Shown: positions 1-11,018, counted from the first letter of the stretch. The stretch is DNA of 64,000 nucleotides from an uncultured Pelagibacteraceae bacterium (GCA_902626575.1 CACOFY010000001.1:310001-374000), one strand, 5' to 3'. The notes: generated by a model from the letters alone, not told the origin. Made by a program: numbers and translations.

Positions 1-351
1 CGCTAAACAAAACGCATTTTTGAATTGATTATTTTCTATTCCATCTATTGCTCTAATTGTTGAACCTGCTGCATCAAAAACAGCATCTTTGCTATCAGGT
101 GATACAACTGTATCCCCATCTAAGAATTTAAGACCTTTTTGTGGGAAGGAATTTTTTAAATTTTCAATGTAGTCCTTTGAATGAGTCATTGATAAAATTT
201 CTTCTGGCACTTTGTCTGGTTTTTCCCATATTAGATCCTTTCTCTTATTTAATTTTTCTTTAATTGCAATCACCCTTTTTGGTTGTTCAGGGTGACCATC
301 TCCTGTGATATGTTTTTCATAAGAGTCAGAGTTAATGATTGCAGTCTTCAC
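1..351 (-). CDS. Histone deacetylase family / acetoin utilization-like protein (partial, runs off the window; GTG start)
   Basis: Reverse-strand translation from GTG at 351: MKTAIINSDSYEKHITGDGHPEQPKRVIAIKEKLNKRKDLIWEKPDKVPEEILSMTHSKDYIE..., with the HDAC-family N-terminal GHPE motif. Confidence 0.8.
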   Translation of the reverse strand, partial: MKTAIINSDSYEKHITGDGHPEQPKRVIAIKEKLNKRKDLIWEKPDKVPEEILSMTHSKDYIENLKNSFPQKGLKFLDGDTVVSPDSKDAVFDAAGSTIRAIDGIENNQFKNAFCLA

Positions 352-1505
352 TTAAAGTAATTTTGTAAAATATTTAAATAAATCTTGGTCAGTTTTTTTA
401 AATCTTTTAAAGATACTGCTTCGTCTACTTTGTGCATCGTTTTACCAACCAAACCAAATTCAAGACCAGGACATATAGCTTTTATAAAACGTAGGTCCGA
501 AGTTCCACCTGTGGTGGATAATTTTGGCTTAATTTTAGTAATTTTTTTTATAACATTTTGAACCATAAATGTTGTCTTGTTAGGCTTAGTCAAAAAAGCT
601 TCACCTGAAACCCTATACTCAATTTTAAATTTAGATTTATGTTTTTTACTAATTTTTTTGAAAATTATATTAAGTCTTTTTTTTAAAGATTTAGAAGAAT
701 GCTTATTGTTAAATCTTATATTAAATGTTGCCTCAGCTTCTGCTGGTATAACATTGTCAGTAGTATTATTTATATTTATTTTAGTCACTTCTAGATTTGT
801 AGGTTGAAAATTTTTTGTACCTTTATCAAATCTTATCTCTTTTAATTCCTTTAAAATTTTAACTATTATTGTTGAAGGGTTATTTGCTCTATGTGGATAC
901 GCTACGTGACCTTGTAGACCCAATATTGTTAATTTACCAGTCAAACTGCCTCTACGACCAATTTTTATCATCTCACCTAATACATTTGGATTTGTTGGTT
1001 CCCCAACTAAACAAAAATTAATTTTCTCTCTTTTTTTTTTTAAATATTCAACTACTTTTCTCGTACCATTGATTGCATCACCTTCTTCGTCGCCTGTAAT
1101 TAGCAAACTAATTGATCCATTAAATTTATTATTTTTTGATAAAAAAATACTTACAGCAGAAACAAACGCTGCTATAGAGCCTTTCATATCGTTTGCACCT
1201 CTTCCAATCAAATAGCCTTTTTTTACTGATGGGCTAAATGGTTTTATTGTCCAATCTTTTATATTTCCTGGAGGCACTACATCCAAGTGACCTGCATAAC
1301 ATAAATTTGGTTTTTTAGTACCTAATTTTGCATATAAATTTTTAACAGGCTGAAAACCTTTTTCTTTAAATTCTATTATTTTTGTTTTGAAACCAAGTTT
1401 TTTCAAATTTTTTTCTAAAAACTTCATTACACCTGCATCAACCGGAGTAATTGAAGGAAATTTAATTAGCTCTTTTGCTAATTGTAACTCATTTAAAATT
1501 TTCAT
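348..1505 (-). CDS. dapE: Succinyl-diaminopimelate desuccinylase
   Basis: M20 peptidase motifs (CYAGHLDVVPPG, GRGANDMKGS, TGDEEGDAINGT); adjacent to dapD. Confidence 0.95.
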   Translation of the reverse strand: MKILNELQLAKELIKFPSITPVDAGVMKFLEKNLKKLGFKTKIIEFKEKGFQPVKNLYAKLGTKKPNLCYAGHLDVVPPGNIKDWTIKPFSPSVKKGYLIGRGANDMKGSIAAFVSAVSIFLSKNNKFNGSISLLITGDEEGDAINGTRKVVEYLKKKREKINFCLVGEPTNPNVLGEMIKIGRRGSLTGKLTILGLQGHVAYPHRANNPSTIIVKILKELKEIRFDKGTKNFQPTNLEVTKININNTTDNVIPAEAEATFNIRFNNKHSSKSLKKRLNIIFKKISKKHKSKFKIEYRVSGEAFLTKPNKTTFMVQNVIKKITKIKPKLSTTGGTSDLRFIKAICPGLEFGLVGKTMHKVDEAVSLKDLKKLTKIYLNILQNYFK

Positions 1506-1507
1506 TT

Positions 1508-2335
1508 TTAATCTCTTAATAGATCATTAATAGATGTTTTCGATCTAGTTTTCTCATCAACCTGTTTAATTATTACAGCACAATATAAAGATGGAGCAGA
1601 TGGATTATTTTTATCAGGCAATGAACCTGGAACAACTACCGAGTAAGGTGGTATTTTTCCATAAGTAATTTTTCCTGTTTTTCGATCTACAATCTTGGTT
1701 GATTGACCAATATACATACCCATACTTAAAACTGAACCCTCTCCAACAATAACTCCTTCAACTACTTCTGACATAGCTCCAAGAAAAACATTGTCCTCGA
1801 TTATTGTAGGCAAAGCTTGTGCTGGTTCTAAAACTCCACCAACTCCTGATCCAGCTGAGATATGACAATTTTTTCCAATTTGACAGCAGCTACCCGCTCT
1901 TGCAAATGTGTCTATCATTGTTCCCTGATCAATATATGCTCCAATATTTACATAACATGGCATTAACACAGCATTTTTACCAACAAACGATCCTTTCCTA
2001 ACTGGAGAATTAGGAACCATTCTAAAGCCAGCTTTTTCATGGTCCTCTTTTGACCAACCTGCTGTTTTACCTTTCAATAAATGTGATTTGTCATACCAGC
2101 TACTGTAAGGGCCATTTAGGTTTTCCATTGGATATATTCTAAAACTTAGCATGATAGCTTTTTTAAGATGCTGATGTGTTTTCCATTCTCCATTAATTTT
2201 TTCAGCAACTCTAGCTTTACCGCTGTCTAAATCCTTTATAACCTGATTTATAGCATCTTTAATCGATTGATCTGAGTTTTGGTTTATTTGGTCTTTTTTC
2301 TCCCAAGCGTCATTTATAATTTTTTCTAATGTCAT
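1508..2335 (-). CDS. dapD: 2,3,4,5-tetrahydropyridine-2,6-dicarboxylate N-succinyltransferase
   Basis: Hexapeptide-repeat acyltransferase with DapD-type [31 protein letters not shown]; adjacent to dapE. Confidence 0.96.
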   Translation of the reverse strand: MTLEKIINDAWEKKDQINQNSDQSIKDAINQVIKDLDSGKARVAEKINGEWKTHQHLKKAIMLSFRIYPMENLNGPYSSWYDKSHLLKGKTAGWSKEDHEKAGFRMVPNSPVRKGSFVGKNAVLMPCYVNIGAYIDQGTMIDTFARAGSCCQIGKNCHISAGSGVGGVLEPAQALPTIIEDNVFLGAMSEVVEGVIVGEGSVLSMGMYIGQSTKIVDRKTGKITYGKIPPYSVVVPGSLPDKNNPSAPSLYCAVIIKQVDEKTRSKTSINDLLRD

Positions 2336-2341
2336 AACAAT

Positions 2342-3031
2342 TTATTTACTTTTTAATAACCTTATTTCTTTAAGAAATAAAGACAGATTTTCAATTTTGT
2401 GGGAAATATAATCTTTATCAGAGTCCATCTTTCCAAAATGCTCGTCATTAATCAACCAAACAGTTGTACATCCTCTTTCATGACCAATACTCAGATTTTT
2501 AGCAATATCTTCAATGTAGATAGTTTCATTTGGATTAATGCCAAATTTTTTTACCATTAAATCGAAAGTTTTTGCCTCAGGCTTTGGAACATACCCTGCA
2601 TCCTGAATATCAAAAATTTTATCTCTTCCAAATAAATCATATACTCCAAGATGGGTTAATATATTTTTTGCATGCTCTGCACTACCATTGGTAAAAATAA
2701 ATTTTTCCATATCTAATTGCACTAACTCATTTCTCATAATCTTATCTTCTTTCATAAAACTCAAATCAATAGAGTGAACATAAGATAAAAATTCTTCAGG
2801 GGGTATATCATGATGTATCATTAGGCCATTTAAACTGGTATTATATTTGTAAAAATAATTGGTTTGTAATTCTTTGGCATCATTCATATTTATATTAAGT
2901 CTTTCAGATATAAATTTTGTCATTCTTTTTGAAACCTGACCAAAAACTTTTTCTAAAGAGTAGTTATTATGTTTTCCATAACAAACACCATCAAGATCAA
3001 GCAAAAGGTATTTTTTATCTTTTAAATTCAT
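2342..3031 (-). CDS. HAD-family pyrimidine 5'-nucleotidase
   Basis: LLDLDGVCYG, FTNGSAEHA and IYIEDIAKNL HAD motifs. Confidence 0.85.
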   Translation of the reverse strand: MNLKDKKYLLLDLDGVCYGKHNNYSLEKVFGQVSKRMTKFISERLNINMNDAKELQTNYFYKYNTSLNGLMIHHDIPPEEFLSYVHSIDLSFMKEDKIMRNELVQLDMEKFIFTNGSAEHAKNILTHLGVYDLFGRDKIFDIQDAGYVPKPEAKTFDLMVKKFGINPNETIYIEDIAKNLSIGHERGCTTVWLINDEHFGKMDSDKDYISHKIENLSLFLKEIRLLKSK

Positions 3032-3879
3032 TTTCGGATTAATGTTCCTGAACCTTTGTCGGAGAAAATTTCAAATAATACAGAGTGTTTTTTTCTTCCA
3101 TCAATAATTGCAACAGCAGTTACACCATTATTAATTGCATCTAGACAGGTATTGATTTTAGGAATCATTCCTTCAGTAATAGTTCCATCTTTTATCATGT
3201 CTGTTATCTCTAAAGACGAAATTTCATTTATCAATTTGCTATTTTTGTTTAATACTCCTTCGACATTAGTCATCAATAGTAGTCTTCTAGATTTTAAAGA
3301 TTTAGCGATAGCTCCAGCAGCATTATCTCCATTAATATTATATGATTGATTATTCTTTCCTAACCCTAGAGGAGAAATAACCGGAATTAATTTCTGATTA
3401 ATTTTATCTTTAATTATATCAACGTTAATTTTATCAGGTATCCCAACAAAACCTAGCTCTTCAGACTCAGGCACAACATTAATAACATTATTTTCTTGGG
3501 TGTTTAAAGATATCGCTTTGATTCCCTTTTCACTTAATGAAGATACAATATCTTTATTAAATTCGATCAAGACTTTTTCAACAATATTTATAATTTTTTC
3601 ACTAGTTACTCTTAAACCTCTAATAAATTTTGACTCAATATTTGATTTATCAAGCTCTCTTTTTATTCTTGGTCCTCCACCGTGAATTATAACTATTGAA
3701 ATACCTAGTTTGCTGAGAATACTTATATCCTCAATAAAGTTATTAAATATTTTTCTATCTATAAAAACATTTCCTCCATATTTAATGACTATTAAATCAT
3801 TTTTATACTTCTCAATATATTTTGATACTTGATCAGCTGGAGGTCCTGCCTCAGGTAAAATTTTTTGGAGATCCATCAA
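3028..3879 (-). CDS. argB: Acetylglutamate kinase
   Basis: IVIKYGGNVF, IVIIHGGGPRIK, NINGDNAAGAIA, TEGMIPKI. Confidence 0.96.
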   Translation of the reverse strand: MMDLQKILPEAGPPADQVSKYIEKYKNDLIVIKYGGNVFIDRKIFNNFIEDISILSKLGISIVIIHGGGPRIKRELDKSNIESKFIRGLRVTSEKIINIVEKVLIEFNKDIVSSLSEKGIKAISLNTQENNVINVVPESEELGFVGIPDKINVDIIKDKINQKLIPVISPLGLGKNNQSYNINGDNAAGAIAKSLKSRRLLLMTNVEGVLNKNSKLINEISSLEITDMIKDGTITEGMIPKINTCLDAINNGVTAVAIIDGRKKHSVLFEIFSDKGSGTLIRK

Positions 3880-3881
3880 TT

Positions 3882-5558
3882 TTAATTAGTTTTAACTTTT
3901 GTTTGTTTCATAATAACTAGCTGCTGAGCCATAGTTAGCACGTTATTTATTGTCCAATAAATAACTAATCCTGAAGGAAAAGGAGCTAAAATTATTGTTA
4001 AAAACAACGGAAAGAACATAAATATTTTTTGTTGTATTGGGTCAGGAGGAGTTGGATTAAGTTTTTGTTGTAAATACATCGTTAGTCCCATTAAACACGG
4101 CCAAATCCCAATTATTAAAAAAGAGGGTGGGTCCCAAGGTATTAATCCAAATAAATTAAAAATTGAAGTTGGATCGCGCTCTGATAAATCCTTAATCCAT
4201 CCAAAAAATGGCTGATGTCTCATTTCGAGTGTAACAAATAAGACTTTATAAATGGCAAAAAAGAAAGGTATTTGTATAAAAATAGGTAAACAACCAGAAA
4301 CAGGATTAACTCCCTCTTTTTTATACAAAGCCATCATAGCCTGTTGCAATTTCATTTTATCATCTTTGTGAAGCTCCTTTAATCTAGTCATCTCAGGTTG
4401 AAGGACTTTCATTTTTGCCATAGATCTAAATGAGTAGTTTGCAAGTGGAAAGAAAACGACTCTTATACAAATTGTTATTAATACAATTGCAATACCAAAA
4501 TTACCAGTTAGCTTGAAAAAATAGTCAATAGCAAAAAAGAAATTTTTTGTAAAAAAATAAAACCAACCCCAGTCAATTGCTAAATCAAACTTATTTATTT
4601 TTAAACTCTCAGCATAACCATCAATTATATTCACCTCTTTAGCTGCGATAATTATATTCGTATTACTTGTAATTGTACTATTTGCATCAATTTCCATTGG
4701 CTCGGTTTCTATATAACTAGCTCTAAATTTATTTTTAAAATCAAAGTCTGATCTAAATTCTTTGTTGTTATCTGGTATAAGTGTTGTGATCCAATACTTA
4801 TCAGTAATTCCAAACCAACCTTGATCTGCATTTCTTGAAAATTTTTTATCTACAATATCATCGTAATCCTCTTCAACAAGTTCTTCATCAAAAACACCTA
4901 TAAGTCCTTCATGCAGGATATAAAAATTTGTTACTTCTGGAGCTTCATTTCTTATGATTTGTCCATACGGATAGAAATTAAATATTTTTTCAGATTTATT
5001 AATGATTTTTTGGTCAACATTAAATAGAAAATTATCATCAATATTGAAAGTTTTTTGAAATTCTAAATTTTGATTATTTTTCCAAACCAATGTAACAGGA
5101 TTATTTGGTGTAAGTTTATTATTACCACTAATACTCCATTCTGTTTTGGAATTAGGAATATCTATATTTTTATTATTTGTTACCCATCCTGTTTCAACAA
5201 AGTAACCGTTTTTAACTTGTTTTGGATTTAATAATACAATTTTATCGTTTCCATTAAGTGTCTGCGTGTAGTTTTCAAAAGTTAAATCGTCAATCACTCC
5301 ACCTATTAATGATATTGATCCTGTCATCTGTTTATTTTTGAAACTAAATCTTTTATTTAAATTTAAAGCATCTATCCTTGATACTTCAGTTAACTTATTA
5401 TTTTCCTCAAGCATAGGAGTTTCAGAACTTAATTCATTTTTAACGTTATCTTTATTTATTTTATTAAGTTCCTGCGGACTTGGTGCAAAGAAAAGAGAAT
5501 ATAAAATTATTACAGCTGCACTCAATGAAATTGCTGCAATTACATTTTTTGAATCCAT
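3882..5558 (-). CDS. yidC: Membrane protein insertase YidC
   Basis: C-terminal Oxa1/YidC core (MAKMKVLQPEMTRLKELHKDDKMKLQQAMMALYKKEGVNPVSGCLPI) plus N-terminal periplasmic domain; next to yidD/rnpA/rpmH. Confidence 0.97.
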   Translation of the reverse strand: MDSKNVIAAISLSAAVIILYSLFFAPSPQELNKINKDNVKNELSSETPMLEENNKLTEVSRIDALNLNKRFSFKNKQMTGSISLIGGVIDDLTFENYTQTLNGNDKIVLLNPKQVKNGYFVETGWVTNNKNIDIPNSKTEWSISGNNKLTPNNPVTLVWKNNQNLEFQKTFNIDDNFLFNVDQKIINKSEKIFNFYPYGQIIRNEAPEVTNFYILHEGLIGVFDEELVEEDYDDIVDKKFSRNADQGWFGITDKYWITTLIPDNNKEFRSDFDFKNKFRASYIETEPMEIDANSTITSNTNIIIAAKEVNIIDGYAESLKINKFDLAIDWGWFYFFTKNFFFAIDYFFKLTGNFGIAIVLITICIRVVFFPLANYSFRSMAKMKVLQPEMTRLKELHKDDKMKLQQAMMALYKKEGVNPVSGCLPIFIQIPFFFAIYKVLFVTLEMRHQPFFGWIKDLSERDPTSIFNLFGLIPWDPPSFLIIGIWPCLMGLTMYLQQKLNPTPPDPIQQKIFMFFPLFLTIILAPFPSGLVIYWTINNVLTMAQQLVIMKQTKVKTN

Positions 5559-5560
5559 AA

Positions 5561-5797
5561 TTATTTAACTTTCTTTCTTTTTACTGGATCAAACCCTTTA
5601 CCACCCCCAAGAAATTTAATTGGATGGCATGATAAAACTCTTTTTAAACCCAGAAAAAAACCTTTAAAAAGTCCAAATTCATTTAAACAATCAATAAAAT
5701 AATCCGAGCATGTTGGAAGGTATCTACAATTATTACCAATGTATGGAGATATAAATAACTTATAGATTTTAATTATTTTTATAATAATAAACTTCAT
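5561..5797 (-). CDS. yidD: Membrane protein insertion efficiency factor YidD
   Basis: YKLFISPYIGNNCRYLPTCSDYFIDCL...CHP motif; genomic context. Confidence 0.95.
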   Translation of the reverse strand: MKFIIIKIIKIYKLFISPYIGNNCRYLPTCSDYFIDCLNEFGLFKGFFLGLKRVLSCHPIKFLGGGKGFDPVKRKKVK

Positions 5798-5798
5798 T

Positions 5799-6143
5799 TT
5801 ACTTTTTTATTTTTTTTAAATCAGACGTTAAAATACCCTTAATTTTTTCAAAATCATCATCAAAAACATTTTTTTTTGCTATAAATAAATAGGAATATTC
5901 AAAGTTCACCTCGTTATTTTTGACTATTCCGTCAAATATATTTCTTAATCTTCTTTTAATTTTATTTCTTATTACTGCATTTCCCAATTTTTTTTTAGCA
6001 ACAAAACTTATATTTAAAAATTTATAATTTTTATTCTTAAGTTTTTTGTAAAATATTGTTGAGTATTTATTTACAATTTTTTTTCCACTCAAAAGTGATA
6101 AAAATTCTGTGTTTTTAGAAAGACTAACTATCTTTGATTTCAT
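5799..6143 (-). CDS. rnpA: Ribonuclease P protein component
   Basis: Position between rpmH and yidD; KKKLGNAVIRNKIKRRLRNIF RNP motif. Confidence 0.93.
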   Translation of the reverse strand: MKSKIVSLSKNTEFLSLLSGKKIVNKYSTIFYKKLKNKNYKFLNISFVAKKKLGNAVIRNKIKRRLRNIFDGIVKNNEVNFEYSYLFIAKKNVFDDDFEKIKGILTSDLKKIKK

Positions 6144-6277
6144 TAAACAGTTAGTTTTTTTCTACCTTTAGCCCTTCGTCTTGCTAACAATTTTCTACCA
6201 CCCTTAGAATTCATTTTTGATCTAAATCCATGTCTTCTTTTTCTGACTAATTTACTTGGTTGATAGGTTCTTTTCAT
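6143..6277 (-). CDS. rpmH: 50S ribosomal protein L34
   Basis: Not in the ORF track; reverse translation [44 protein letters not shown], 44 aa; stop overlaps the rnpA start. Confidence 0.97.
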   Translation of the reverse strand: MKRTYQPSKLVRKRRHGFRSKMNSKGGRKLLARRRAKGRKKLTV

Positions 6278-6334
6278 AAGATTTCAATTAAGTAGTATTA
6301 AAATTTTTAGTACTTATAATGTAAAATTTATAAT

Positions 6335-7057
6335 ATGCAAACAATGAAAAAATTAAAAATTATATTAGGCATCTCATATATTGTATTCTTAGGAATATTT
6401 TTATATTTGCTAATAACAAAAATCGGTCTAAAGGAGCTTACATCCTATAGTTTCATCAAATCAAATACAGAGTATTTAATAGAATTTAGACAAAACAATT
6501 TAATTTATACATTTATAAGTTTTGTAATATTTGGAATAATTTGGATATCTATACTTCAAGGATTTGGTTTCCCATTAGGATTAATTTGTGGTTTTATTTT
6601 TGGACCATATTTAGGAACTGCAATATTTTCTTTGACATTTGCGTTAGGTGCAAGTGTTACTTTTATAGTTGCAAACTTTTTTTTCAAAGATTTTATTAAA
6701 GAAAAAATCCAAAATAATTTTGAATATTTAAATAATAAAATTAAAGAAAATCAATTTTTTGCTGTTGCTATTTTAAGATTTATAGGAGGTATACCAACTC
6801 AAATACAAAACCTAATTCCAGTTTTGTTTGATATAAAATTAAAGTTTTACTTTTTTGGAACTTTGATAGGAGTAATTATACAAGCTTTCATAGTTTGCTC
6901 ACTTGGATCTGCAATAGAAAAAAAAATTTACGAGAGCGATAGCCTTCCAAAAATTTTGGATCTTTTACAGTCTAAAGAAATATATTTACCCATACTTGCA
7001 ATAATATTTTTATTTGGAATTACATTTATTTTGAGAAAATACTTTTTTAAAAGGTAG
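6335..7057 (+). CDS. TVP38/TMEM64 (SNARE-associated/VTT domain) family membrane protein
   Basis: Multiple TM helices; GFPLGLICGFIFGPYLGTAIFSLTFALGASVTF motif. Confidence 0.8.
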   Translation: MQTMKKLKIILGISYIVFLGIFLYLLITKIGLKELTSYSFIKSNTEYLIEFRQNNLIYTFISFVIFGIIWISILQGFGFPLGLICGFIFGPYLGTAIFSLTFALGASVTFIVANFFFKDFIKEKIQNNFEYLNNKIKENQFFAVAILRFIGGIPTQIQNLIPVLFDIKLKFYFFGTLIGVIIQAFIVCSLGSAIEKKIYESDSLPKILDLLQSKEIYLPILAIIFLFGITFILRKYFFKR

Positions 7058-7133
7058 TGGTGCCCCTTGCCCGACTTGCACGGACGACTTTTTCCTTACC
7101 ATGGAAATACTCTACTACCTGAGTTAAAGGGGC
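7058..7133 (-). tRNA. tRNA-Thr (anticodon GGU), 3' CCA encoded
   Basis: Cloverleaf read by eye on the minus strand: GCCCCTT-TA-ACTC..GAGT-A-TTTCC ATGGTAA GGAAA-AAGTC-GTCCG..CGGGC-AAGGGGC-A-CCA. Confidence 0.9.
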
Positions 7134-7230
7134 ATTTAGGAAACGATATATTTACTGTATAAAATTAGTTTTTTCAAATTATTGCCTTAATTTTTGTGAA
7201 AAATAGTCTATAAATATTCAAGGACATGTT

Positions 7231-7437
7231 ATGGGAATTCACTACGATTACAAATCTACTCGAGGAGCTAAAGCGATGGAGAAGCAAGCCAAAAGGGAGA
7301 AAAAACTTGCTGAGAGAAGAGCGAAAAGAGCTGCCAAGGAAGGTTTTAAACAAACAAAAAGTGAATCTAATATGCATGATATTGCAAAACCCATTACACT
7401 TGAAGACTTAACAAACCCTGAAAAAAAAAATGACTAA
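7231..7437 (+). CDS. Small conserved-looking hypothetical protein (68 aa, highly charged)
   Basis: MGIHYDYKSTRGAKAMEKQAKREKKLAERRAKRAAKEGFKQTK...ITLEDLTNPEKKND; codon-like composition, ATGA overlap with the next small ORF. Confidence 0.6.
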   Translation: MGIHYDYKSTRGAKAMEKQAKREKKLAERRAKRAAKEGFKQTKSESNMHDIAKPITLEDLTNPEKKND

Positions 7438-7531
7438 TAAAAGCAGGGACCTTAAATTAAGTAATGCATTAAAAAAAAATTTAAGAAAAAGAAAAATTTT
7501 CCAAAAAAAAAATAAGAAAAAGAACAAATAA
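7430..7531 (+). CDS. 33-aa very basic microprotein, ends directly before dcd
   Basis: ORF read by hand: MTNKSRDLKLSNALKKNLRKRKIFQKKNKKKNK*; overlaps the preceding stop and abuts the dcd ATG. Confidence 0.5.
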   Translation: MTNKSRDLKLSNALKKNLRKRKIFQKKNKKKNK

Positions 7532-8086
7532 ATGCCAGTCCTTTCAGACAAATGGATAACGAGAATGGCTAAAGATAAAGGTATGATCTCTCCATTTGAG
7601 GAAAAACAGATTAGAGGAAATAGCATTTCTTATGGAGTTTCATCGTACGGGTATGACGCAAGAGTAGCTGATGAATTTAAGATTTTTACTAATGTAAATA
7701 CTGAGATAGTAGATCCGAAAAATTTTAAACCTACAAGCTTCATTAGTAAAAAAGGAAAAGAATGCATAATACCGCCAAATTCTTTTGTGCTAGCAAGTAC
7801 AGTCGAATATTTTAAAGTTCCAGAAGATGTATTGGTAATATGTCTTGGAAAATCTACTTATGCAAGATGCGGAATAATTGTGAATGTAACACCATTAGAA
7901 CCATCATGGTGTGGACATGTGACTTTAGAATTTTCAAATACAACACCACTTCCTGCAAAGATTTATGCAAATGAGGGAGCTTGCCAATTTATATTTCTTA
8001 AAGGAGATGAAAGACCAAATACTACTTATTCAGATAGAAATGGAAAATATATGGACCAGCAAGGAGTAACTTTACCTAAAGTATAA
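7532..8086 (+). CDS. dcd: dCTP deaminase
   Basis: [60 protein letters not shown]. Confidence 0.96.
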   Translation: MPVLSDKWITRMAKDKGMISPFEEKQIRGNSISYGVSSYGYDARVADEFKIFTNVNTEIVDPKNFKPTSFISKKGKECIIPPNSFVLASTVEYFKVPEDVLVICLGKSTYARCGIIVNVTPLEPSWCGHVTLEFSNTTPLPAKIYANEGACQFIFLKGDERPNTTYSDRNGKYMDQQGVTLPKV

Positions 8087-9351
8087 TGGATAAGTTTTTG
8101 ATTAAAGGTCCTTGTAAAGTCAAGGGAACAGTGAATATATCTGGTAGCAAAAATGCTTCTCTACCAATTTTAGCAGCATCTATATTATTTGATGAAATAG
8201 TTGAAATCAAAAATTTACCTAATGTAAGAGATATAGATACAATGCTTTCGTTAATAAAATCACTTGGATTTAACGTTAAACAAAATAAAAATTCAAATTC
8301 TGTTATAATTAAGAAATCAAAAAAAATAAATACTTTTGCATCTTACTCTTTAGTAAAAACTATGAGAGCTGGTATTTTAGTATTAGGTCCTTTAATAACA
8401 AAATTTGGAAAAGCAAAAACATCCCTCCCAGGTGGATGTTTAATTGGGGCAAGACCAATTAACTATCATCTTAACGCTCTTAAAAAACTTGGAATGAATT
8501 ATAAAATTGAAAAGGGATATGTTAATGCTTTTGCAAAGTCAAAATTAAACGGAACAAATATTTTTTTTCCCAAAATATCAGTTGGAGCAACTGAGAATGC
8601 AATCCTTGCTGCAACTTTAGCCAATGGAAAAACAATATTAAAAAATTGTGCTATTGAACCAGAGATAAAAAATGATTTAACTAATTTTTTAAACAAAGCA
8701 GGCGCGAAAATTAAATGGACAGGAAAAAGAACAGTAGAAATAAGAGGTGTAAAATCTTTGAGGAAAATAAGTTACTCAGTTATGGGAGATAGAATAGAAT
8801 GTGGGACTTTTTGCGTAGCAGCAACAATTTCAAAAGGAAATTTAAAAATAAAAGGTTTTGATCCAAAATTAATAAATACGGAATTAAAACTTCTTAAAAA
8901 AGTCGGAGCAAAAATAAAAATAAATGAAAAATTAATATCAATTGCTGGACCTGAAAAAATAAAACCGATTAAAAATATTGTAACGAAAGAATGGCCCGGA
9001 GTAGCTACTGACATGCAATCACAATTAATGGTTCTAATGTGTAGGGCAAATGGGAAAAGTACTATTACTGAAAATATTTTTGAGAATAGATTTCTTCATG
9101 TTGGAGAACTTCAAAGGCTTGGTGCCGATATACAAGTTAAAAAGAATAATGCAATAATTCAGGGTAATACAAAATTTGTTGGTGCAGAAGTTATGTCCAG
9201 TGATTTGAGAGCTTCAGTTGCATTAGTTTTGGCAGCAATAATTTCTAATGGTAAATCTACAATAAATAGAATTTACCATTTAGATAGAGGTTACGAAAAA
9301 ATTGAAAAAAAACTTACAAAGATTGGTGTTAATATCAAACGTATATCTTGA
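8086..9351 (+). CDS. murA: UDP-N-acetylglucosamine 1-carboxyvinyltransferase
   Basis: ISGSKNASLPILAAS, LPGGCLIGARPINYHL, TDMQSQLMVLMCRANGKSTITENIFENRF. Confidence 0.97.
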   Translation: MDKFLIKGPCKVKGTVNISGSKNASLPILAASILFDEIVEIKNLPNVRDIDTMLSLIKSLGFNVKQNKNSNSVIIKKSKKINTFASYSLVKTMRAGILVLGPLITKFGKAKTSLPGGCLIGARPINYHLNALKKLGMNYKIEKGYVNAFAKSKLNGTNIFFPKISVGATENAILAATLANGKTILKNCAIEPEIKNDLTNFLNKAGAKIKWTGKRTVEIRGVKSLRKISYSVMGDRIECGTFCVAATISKGNLKIKGFDPKLINTELKLLKKVGAKIKINEKLISIAGPEKIKPIKNIVTKEWPGVATDMQSQLMVLMCRANGKSTITENIFENRFLHVGELQRLGADIQVKKNNAIIQGNTKFVGAEVMSSDLRASVALVLAAIISNGKSTINRIYHLDRGYEKIEKKLTKIGVNIKRIS

Positions 9352-9764
9352 TGAATAAGCCATATTTAAAAAAAATTATTGCCCAAACTTCAGAGGATTT
9401 ACAAATAATTTCAGCATGTTGCTCAGAAGGAATTGTAAGAGTTAGTGACATAAAATATTTACAAAAAAATAAAATATTTTTAATATCGATCAATCGACAT
9501 GCAAAAGAAATAGAAAAATCTCAAATCAAAATAAATAGTATAATAAGATTTGAGTATATTCAGGGCTCAAAATCAAAAAATATAGACCAAAAAAATCAAG
9601 ATGAGGAATTGAAGCTTATATCAATTGATATATTCAAAAAAAATAATATTTTTGAAATAACTCTATTGTTTTTAAATAATAAAATTATAACTTTAACCGC
9701 AGAAATAATAGAAGTTATTTTAGAGGATCAAAAAAGCTTAAATGATAAAAATACTGAATTATAA
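9348..9764 (+). CDS. DUF2948 family protein
   Basis: QTSEDLQIISACCSEGIVRVSDIKYLQKNKIFLISINR between murA and hisD, the usual alphaproteobacterial position. Confidence 0.75.
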   Translation: MMNKPYLKKIIAQTSEDLQIISACCSEGIVRVSDIKYLQKNKIFLISINRHAKEIEKSQIKINSIIRFEYIQGSKSKNIDQKNQDEELKLISIDIFKKNNIFEITLLFLNNKIITLTAEIIEVILEDQKSLNDKNTEL

Positions 9765-11016
9765 AAATAGTTTATCTCTTAAAAAATTATCTACCTTTCT
9801 AGAGAAAAGAAGATTTGCTGAGAATAAAGATATCGGCATAGTTCAGAATATATTAAAAGATATAAAAAAAAATAAAGTTAAGGCTTTAAAAAAATACGAG
9901 CTAAGATTTGGTAATAATACACAAATAAATATTTCAAAAGATCAGATAAAAAAATCCATAAAAAATTTAAATCCAAAAGTAAAAAAAGCAATAGATTTTG
10001 CATATAAGAGAATATTTAATTTTCACCTAAAACAAAAAAAAACGATTGGAGATATTTTTTATAGGGATAGTTATGGAAATAAATTACAATATAAAAATGT
10101 TCCAATTAGCTCCGTTGGATTTTATGTTCCAGGCAATTTACCATCAACACTGCTAATGAATACTATTCCAGCTAAAATAGCAAAAGTAAAAAGACTAGTT
10201 TTAGCTTCACCTAAAATAAATGGAATGTTAAACCCAGCGGTACTTTATGCAGCAAAAAAAGTTGGTATTAACGAAATTTACTCAATGGGTGGTGCCCAAG
10301 CTATTGCAAGCTTAGCTTTCATACAGAAGGTTAATAAAATAGTTGGACCAGGAAATAAGTTTGTTGCTGAAGCAAAAAAACAATTATCAACAAATTTAGT
10401 AGGAACAGAGTCAATGTACTGCGGGGCCTCTGAAATTTGTGTTTTAGCGGATAAATATACTGATATAAATCAAGTTGCTACCTCTCTAGTATCTCAAGCA
10501 GAGCATGATCCTGATAGTCAATGCATATTAGTTACAAAAGATAATAACTTAATTAAAGAAGTAAACAAAAGAATTCAAAATATATTAAAAACTATTCCAA
10601 GAAGAAGTATTGCTTTCAATTCTCTTAAAAAGAACGGCTTAATTATAAAAGTAAAATCTGATAAGCAAATAACCGAAGTAATTAACGAGGTGTCACCTGA
10701 ACACTTAGAAATAAATGTAAGAAATTTTAAAAAGTATGTAAATAAAATTATAAATGCTGGAAGTATTTGTAACGGTCAGTATACTCCAATGAGCCTTTCA
10801 GATTATACTGTAGGTACAAATCACGTTTTGCCAACATCAGGTTCAGCAAAATTTAGTTCTGGTCTTAGTTTAAGCGAATTTGTTAAAAAAATATCTATTG
10901 TAACTTTAAGTAAATTAGGGGTAGAAAAAATTGGAAATCCAGCTATAACTCTTTCCGAGTTTGAGAAGTTACATGCTCACACTCAAAGTATAAAATCAAG
11001 AATGAGGAGAAACTAA
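9742..11016 (+). CDS. hisD: Histidinol dehydrogenase
   Basis: [65 protein letters not shown]. Confidence 0.97.
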   Translation: MIKILNYKNSLSLKKLSTFLEKRRFAENKDIGIVQNILKDIKKNKVKALKKYELRFGNNTQINISKDQIKKSIKNLNPKVKKAIDFAYKRIFNFHLKQKKTIGDIFYRDSYGNKLQYKNVPISSVGFYVPGNLPSTLLMNTIPAKIAKVKRLVLASPKINGMLNPAVLYAAKKVGINEIYSMGGAQAIASLAFIQKVNKIVGPGNKFVAEAKKQLSTNLVGTESMYCGASEICVLADKYTDINQVATSLVSQAEHDPDSQCILVTKDNNLIKEVNKRIQNILKTIPRRSIAFNSLKKNGLIIKVKSDKQITEVINEVSPEHLEINVRNFKKYVNKIINAGSICNGQYTPMSLSDYTVGTNHVLPTSGSAKFSSGLSLSEFVKKISIVTLSKLGVEKIGNPAITLSEFEKLHAHTQSIKSRMRRN

Positions 11017-11018
11017 AT

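Noticed and set aside
577-807. Plus-strand ORF antisense to dapE, with similar ORFs at 3056-3349, 29117-29479, 30454-30753 and 42492-42806
   Set aside because: Low-complexity hydrophobic translations opposite confident genes; spurious in AT-rich DNA.
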